Positions 62,968-64,000 of a stretch of 64,000 nucleotides of DNA are shown one piece after another. Source of the stretch: Pseudoclavibacter helvolus (lineage in GTDB: Bacteria; Actinomycetota; Actinomycetes; Actinomycetales; Microbacteriaceae). Both the position numbers and the translations under genes were made by a program. Position 1 is the first letter of the stretch; the number at the start of each line of letters is the position of its first letter. The DNA lies in contig NZ_JACHWJ010000003.1 of assembly GCF_014191305.1 (NCBI RefSeq), positions 1 to 64,000 on the forward strand, written 5' to 3'. The notes beneath the pieces are model-generated. The model was given only the letters and a program-made list of their open reading frames with translations, was not told the origin of the DNA and made no database searches.

Positions 62968-64000
62968 TCAGCGCCGCCGAAACTTCGCGACGCCCGGGAT
63001 GCTGTCGGCCTCGGTCGGCAGGGTTCCTCGCGCGAAGTCGCCCCAGACCGCGCGCATCCGCTTGCCCTCGCGGTCGATCTCTGACCAGCTCGCGCCGCGG
63101 ACGAGGGGAGCCTTGCCCCACGTCGCCCGGTTGCCGAAGAGCAGAGGCAGGTCGATCATGTGGCAAGCGCCCCACACGTTGTGCGGCGCTTTCCAACTCA
63201 CGACATACGTCGATGCGCGCCCGCCTGCTCGCACGTGCCGCCCCGCGAACCTGTTCGCGTCTCGCCGGTAGACGAGCCAGGTGAGTGCGGCGACGACCCA
63301 CGCAGTGAGCGACTTCCCGACGACCGGCAGCTCGCTCAGGCGCTTCGTCTGCGGGATGCGCGGGACGAAGAGGAGGGCTTCCTCCGACGTGTGCCCGATG
63401 AGCAGGTCGATCTTGCGGGCGTTCGCGTCGCGCCCGGCAAGTACACCGGCGGTGTCGGGCAGCGGGGCGAGCCCGTGCTGCGGGCTGAACGACATTGCGC
63501 CCTGCAAGCCGTACTCGGCGGATGCGCGGAGCGCGGCGGCCTGCGCGCGCACGACGTCCGCGACGGGCGTCTCCGGATTCAGGCCGGAAGTCGCCGCGAG
63601 CATCTTGCTCTGCATCTCCTCGCGCCCGCCCTCGACGTTCAGCGGCGCGCTCTGGACGATCGCCCGCGCGAACAGGTCCGGCGCCTCTGGCAACGCCATG
63701 AGCTGAGCGATGGCGTGAGCGCCGGCCGACTGCCCGTACGCCGTCACCTGCCGAGGGTCGCCGCCAAACGCCGCGATGTTGCGCTGCACCCACCGGAACG
63801 CCTCGACGATGTCGAGTAGCCCCAGGTTCGCGGGGCGCGCATCCGTGCCGCCGAGGAACCCGAACAGGCCGAGCCGGAACGTCGCGTTCACGGCGACCAC
63901 GCGCTGCTCCGCGACCAGGGGAGCGGGGTCCATGACCGCGGCGTCGCCGGCGGCGGAGACGTAGGAGCCGCCGTGAATCCACACCATCACCGGTAGCTGC
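62968..64000 (-). CDS. Type-B carboxylesterase, partial (N-terminus beyond right edge)
   Basis: The frame enters from the right edge and ends at 62968, giving about 343 residues. It shows the oxyanion region VMVWIHGGSYVSAAG, the nucleophile elbow YGQSAGAHA and a HTSEEALLF acid region, with the catalytic His near APHNVWGACHMIDLPLLFGN. It belongs to the para-nitrobenzyl esterase/cholinesterase-type family. The N-terminal 90 or so residues lie outside the window. Confidence 0.92.
   Translation of the reverse strand, partial: QLPVMVWIHGGSYVSAAGDAAVMDPAPLVAEQRVVAVNATFRLGLFGFLGGTDARPANLGLLDIVEAFRWVQRNIAAFGGDPRQVTAYGQSAGAHAIAQLMALPEAPDLFARAIVQSAPLNVEGGREEMQSKMLAATSGLNPETPVADVVRAQAAALRASAEYGLQGAMSFSPQHGLAPLPDTAGVLAGRDANARKIDLLIGHTSEEALLFVPRIPQTKRLSELPVVGKSLTAWVVAALTWLVYRRDANRFAGRHVRAGGRASTYVVSWKAPHNVWGACHMIDLPLLFGNRATWGKAPLVRGASWSEIDREGKRMRAVWGDFARGTLPTEADSIPGVAKFRRR

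Overview
The window is high-GC actinobacterial DNA, most likely from the family Microbacteriaceae (inferred from codon use, many GTG starts, 4-base ATGA/GTGA gene overlaps and protein resemblance; no rRNA or other marker gene fixes the genus). It is mostly ordinary chromosome, interrupted by a damaged, IS-rich stretch at about 29.8-43.0 kb and by a lone lower-GC NACHT NTPase gene at 46.8-50.1 kb.

Layout. 1-4.7 kb: a GAF-domain regulator that runs off the left edge, divergent from a coupled cluster (lactonase-like metallo-hydrolase, FmdB zinc ribbon, zinc alcohol dehydrogenase, small membrane protein), then an isochorismatase-type hydrolase whose C-terminus is replaced by an IS110 relic. 5-10.5 kb: membrane proteins, purB coupled to a low-molecular-weight tyrosine phosphatase, a two-gene unit of a small helical (WXG100-like) protein and an alpha/beta hydrolase, and a holin-4-like membrane protein. 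10.6-16.3 kb: branched-chain 2-oxoacid dehydrogenase E1alpha/E1beta/E2, then an EamA exporter divergent from a LysR regulator. 16.4-20.5 kb: a five-gene zinc-uptake operon ending in Zur, with a Zur-box-like dyad over an apparently leaderless promoter. 20.8-26.8 kb: a nitrilase-family hydrolase divergent from a small membrane protein, NCS1 permease, alcohol dehydrogenase, TetR regulator and SDR enzyme, then a paired SMR exporter.

26.9-43.0 kb: remains of sugar and polyol loci. A SorC regulator, SIS isomerase, sugar-binding lipoprotein and ABC ATPase form one locus, but the ATPase is cut by an ISL3 end and no permease follows. A GlxA-type regulator and a monooxygenase lie between two 5'-truncated ISL3 copies, with a tRNA 3'-end-like sequence and a perfect hairpin. 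The second ISL3 copy cuts a response regulator. A complete IS3 element without target duplication sits between a DUF1345 fragment and a PfkB kinase fragment, and the kinase belongs to a polyol dehydrogenase/RbtT-type transporter/AraC locus. A complete IS110 element follows.

43-64 kb: XRE regulator, aldo/keto reductase, an S41 peptidase with an in-frame stop, DUF2834 protein, the NACHT protein (candidate anti-phage STAND gene), a secreted four-cysteine protein, a dicarboxylate symporter, a frameshifted DHA2 transporter beside a TetR regulator preceded by three 17-bp repeats, trmB, a MarR regulator, a NarL-type two-component system, selO, an orphan MbtH-like protein, a lipoprotein gene thrown out of frame by an 8-bp repeat (possible phase variation), a VOC protein, a DUF554 protein and a carboxylesterase that runs off the right edge.
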